Below are positions 62,341-64,000 of a stretch of DNA of 64,000 nt, piece after piece. The stretch's first letter is position 1; every line of letters begins with the position of its first letter. The notes under the pieces were generated by a model. The model searched no databases and had not been told where the DNA came from. It was given only the letters and a program-made list of their open reading frames with translations. Origin of the DNA: CBDFKF01 sp965248765 (GTDB taxonomy: Bacteria; Pseudomonadota; Alphaproteobacteria; VGEJ01); NCBI GenBank assembly GCA_965248765.1, contig CBDFKF010000004.1:2877347-2941346 (forward strand), given 5' to 3'. The translations under genes and the position numbers were made by a program.

Positions 62341-63095
62341 TGCGCCGCCGTGCGATCGCTGTCGCGCGTACGCCCGCGAGCGATGTCGAGGAAGACCTCT
62401 TCGAGGTTTTGCCGGCCATACCGCGATATCAGCCCCTCGGGCGAGCCACGGTCGACCACCTGGCCAGCACGCATCATGACCACGTCCGAACACAGTCGCT
62501 CGACTTCGGCCATGTTGTGCGAGGCGATCAGCAGTGTTGCTCCGGTCCTCGTCTGATAGTCCTTGAAGTAGCGCCGGACCCAATCCGCGGTGTCGGGATC
62601 GAGTGAGGCCGTGGGCTCATCGAGCAGCAACAGCTCAGGCTCGTTGATCAGCGCCTTGGCAAGCGCCACCCGGGTCTTCTGCCCGGCCGAGAGACTGCCG
62701 AGCTGGCGTTTGAGGAAGGGCGCGATGTCGAGATCGGCCGCAATCGTCTCGATCCGCTGGCGGGCGGCCGGCACGCCGTAGAGCGTCGCGTATACGTGGA
62801 GGTTTTCGGCCACGGTCAGCCGCCGCGGCATGTCGACGTAAGGAGAGGAGAAGTTCATGCGTGGCAGCACCCGATAGCGGTCGCGCACCATGTCCGTGCC
62901 GAGCACATGCGCAGTTCCCGACGTCGGCAGGAGGAGGCCAAGAAGCATCGCGATGGTGGTGGTTTTGCCGGCGCCATTGCCGCCGAGGAGCCCGGCGATG
63001 GTCCCGGCCTCGATAGCAAAGCTGATCGCGTCCACCGCCAGGACCTCATCGTACCGCTTGGTCAGGTTTTCGACGCGAATGGCTGGCTCGGCCAT
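62337..63095 (-). CDS. ABC-2 type transporter ATP-binding protein
   Basis: 252 residues from ATG 63095. Walker A GGNGAGKTTTIAMLLG, Q-loop region NFSSPYVDMPRRLTVAENL, signature LSAGQKTRVALAKALI, Walker B LLLLDEPTASLDPDT and switch LIASHNMAEVERL. It drives the adjacent permease; the two genes overlap in ATGA and form a closed operon. Export, not import, is the usual direction for this type. Confidence 0.93.
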   Translation of the reverse strand: MAEPAIRVENLTKRYDEVLAVDAISFAIEAGTIAGLLGGNGAGKTTTIAMLLGLLLPTSGTAHVLGTDMVRDRYRVLPRMNFSSPYVDMPRRLTVAENLHVYATLYGVPAARQRIETIAADLDIAPFLKRQLGSLSAGQKTRVALAKALINEPELLLLDEPTASLDPDTADWVRRYFKDYQTRTGATLLIASHNMAEVERLCSDVVMMRAGQVVDRGSPEGLISRYGRQNLEEVFLDIARGRTRDSDRTAAQ

Positions 63096-63315
63096 GACAA
63101 AACCATGCTGGAAGTAGTACGGCGCGCGAGCCCGCCTGTGTGGAGCGCTATGGCCCTGGGGCGAACAGAGAGCCCCGGGACGCCGCGCCGATGCTGCGGT
63201 CTCGCTCTGAAACGGTGATATCGGTGGCGACAGCGCCGGTGTGAGGCAGTATATATCCTGGGTCGCGCCGGCGACAGTCGGCCGCTTCGCCAGCCAAGGA
63301 GGCAATCAGCAGCGG

Positions 63316-64000
63316 GTGCAGGAGCAACAACTTTCCCGCATTCCGGGTGGTCGCCGACTCTATGCGATCGGCGACATCCATGGGCGCGACGATCTGTTGG
63401 ACGAACTTCACGCGCGCATCCGGCGCGATGCGGACGACGCTCCTGATCTCGCCAAGACGGTCGTGTATCTCGGTGATTACATCGATCGCGGGCCGGGTAG
63501 CCGGAACGTCATCGACTCCTTGCTTCGGGGGCCGCTTCCCGGCTTTGAGGTCATCCACCTGCTCGGCAACCATGAGGCCATGTTGCTGGACTTTCTCGAT
63601 GACCTGGCCGCAGCGCAGATGTGGCTGTTCAACGGCGGCGATGCGACGCTCGAGAGCTACGAGGTCGAGCCGTGTTTCGCGACCGACCGCCGCGACCTCG
63701 CGCGCCTTCACGAGGAGGCCTCGGCGAGGCTGCCCCCGGCGCACCTCGCTTTTCTGCGCTCGCTGAGGCTCACCTACAGCGACGGTGATTATTTCTTCTG
63801 TCATGCCGGCGTGCGGCCGGAACTCGCGTTATCGGAGCAATCTCGGGAGGATCTCTTGTGGATACGGGACGAGTTCCTTTTATCGGACCTTGAGCTCGAC
63901 AAGCTCGTGGTCCACGGACACTCGATCACCGATGAGGTCGAGGTCCAAGTCAATCGTATCGGGATCGACACCGGCGCCTGGTTCTCCGGCCATCTCACGG
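63316..64000 (+). CDS. PPP-family serine/threonine phosphatase-like protein, 3' end outside window
   Basis: Open from GTG 63316 to the window edge, 228 codons. The metallophosphatase motifs appear in order: AIGDIHGRDDLLDEL, YLGDYIDRGPGSRNVID, LLGNHEAMLLDFL, CHAGVRPEL and VVHGHSITDEVE. These are the metal-binding GDxHG, GDxxDRG, GNHE and HGH elements of PPP phosphatases. AAGGAGG lies 13 bases before the GTG, longer than usual. Relatives dephosphorylate proteins or diadenosine tetraphosphate; the target is unknown. Confidence 0.9.
   Translation, partial: MQEQQLSRIPGGRRLYAIGDIHGRDDLLDELHARIRRDADDAPDLAKTVVYLGDYIDRGPGSRNVIDSLLRGPLPGFEVIHLLGNHEAMLLDFLDDLAAAQMWLFNGGDATLESYEVEPCFATDRRDLARLHEEASARLPPAHLAFLRSLRLTYSDGDYFFCHAGVRPELALSEQSREDLLWIRDEFLLSDLELDKLVVHGHSITDEVEVQVNRIGIDTGAWFSGHLT

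Overview
The window looks like chromosome of a high-GC alphaproteobacterium, probably near Rhodospirillales or an uncultured relative. The evidence is an Irr-type Fur regulator with a matching ICE-like box, a heterotetrameric sarcosine oxidase, the gene order rpsT-dnaA with mutM/ubiE/ubiB/coaBC alongside, and the linked cluster dnaA-dnaN-recF-gyrB. Placement below class is inference. Coding is dense on both strands, and most long antisense ORFs are GC-driven shadows.

Layout. 1-4.6 kb: end of a comparatively AT-rich stomatin-like gene, then glmS-glmU (UDP-GlcNAc synthesis) and a divergent gph. 4.7-7.3 kb: a disturbed segment with a ParB-like gene that reads out of frame through the remains of a sulfotransferase gene, tRNA-Val(CAC), a GFA-type zinc protein and a small ORF. 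7.4-8.2 kb: secreted VWA-like DUF1194 protein. 8.3-14 kb: a complete Dpp/Opp-type uptake ABC transporter (A-C-B-D-F order) with translationally coupled genes and an intergenic hairpin after the binding protein. 14.1-22.1 kb: hydantoinase-B-like subunit, VOC protein and sarcosine oxidase genes soxBDAG. 22.2-25.3 kb: small lipoprotein and, divergent from sox, a large GcvT-SHMT-like fusion protein. 25.3-26.7 kb: a frameshifted ISNCY-type insertion sequence.

26.8-36.1 kb: the translation/RNA operon rimP-nusA-ylxR/L7Ae-infB-rbfA-truB-rpsO-pnp, behind a leader hairpin with a T tract. 36.2-40.7 kb: nitronate-monooxygenase-like flavoprotein with a Cys cluster, irr, then an Irr-box-preceded rubrerythrin, a CCG-domain Fe-S protein and DUF3501. 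40.7-48.5 kb: SH3-like protein, 2-hydroxyacid dehydrogenase, ThiF/MoeB protein, Rrf2 regulator, coaBC, ubiB, ubiE, mutM and a small secreted protein. 48.7-55.8 kb: rpsT, a 466-bp non-coding gap, then dnaA, dnaN, recF, gyrB. 55.9-64 kb: a class A PBP, a small RAMA-like protein behind a strong promoter, a DapA-family lyase, a YcgN protein, a Sco-like protein lacking the usual copper histidine, a CobD/CbiB-like membrane protein, a two-gene ABC exporter and the start of a PPP-type phosphatase.

The most coherent specialised region is 8.3-25.3 kb. A peptide/opine-type importer, a hydantoinase-like subunit, sarcosine oxidase (glycine plus methylene-THF) and a GcvT-SHMT-like fusion (which could combine those two products into serine) together suggest uptake and demethylation of an N-methyl amine such as a creatinine- or sarcosine-related compound. 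The substrate and the coupling are inference; no CRISPR array, prophage or defence island is visible.
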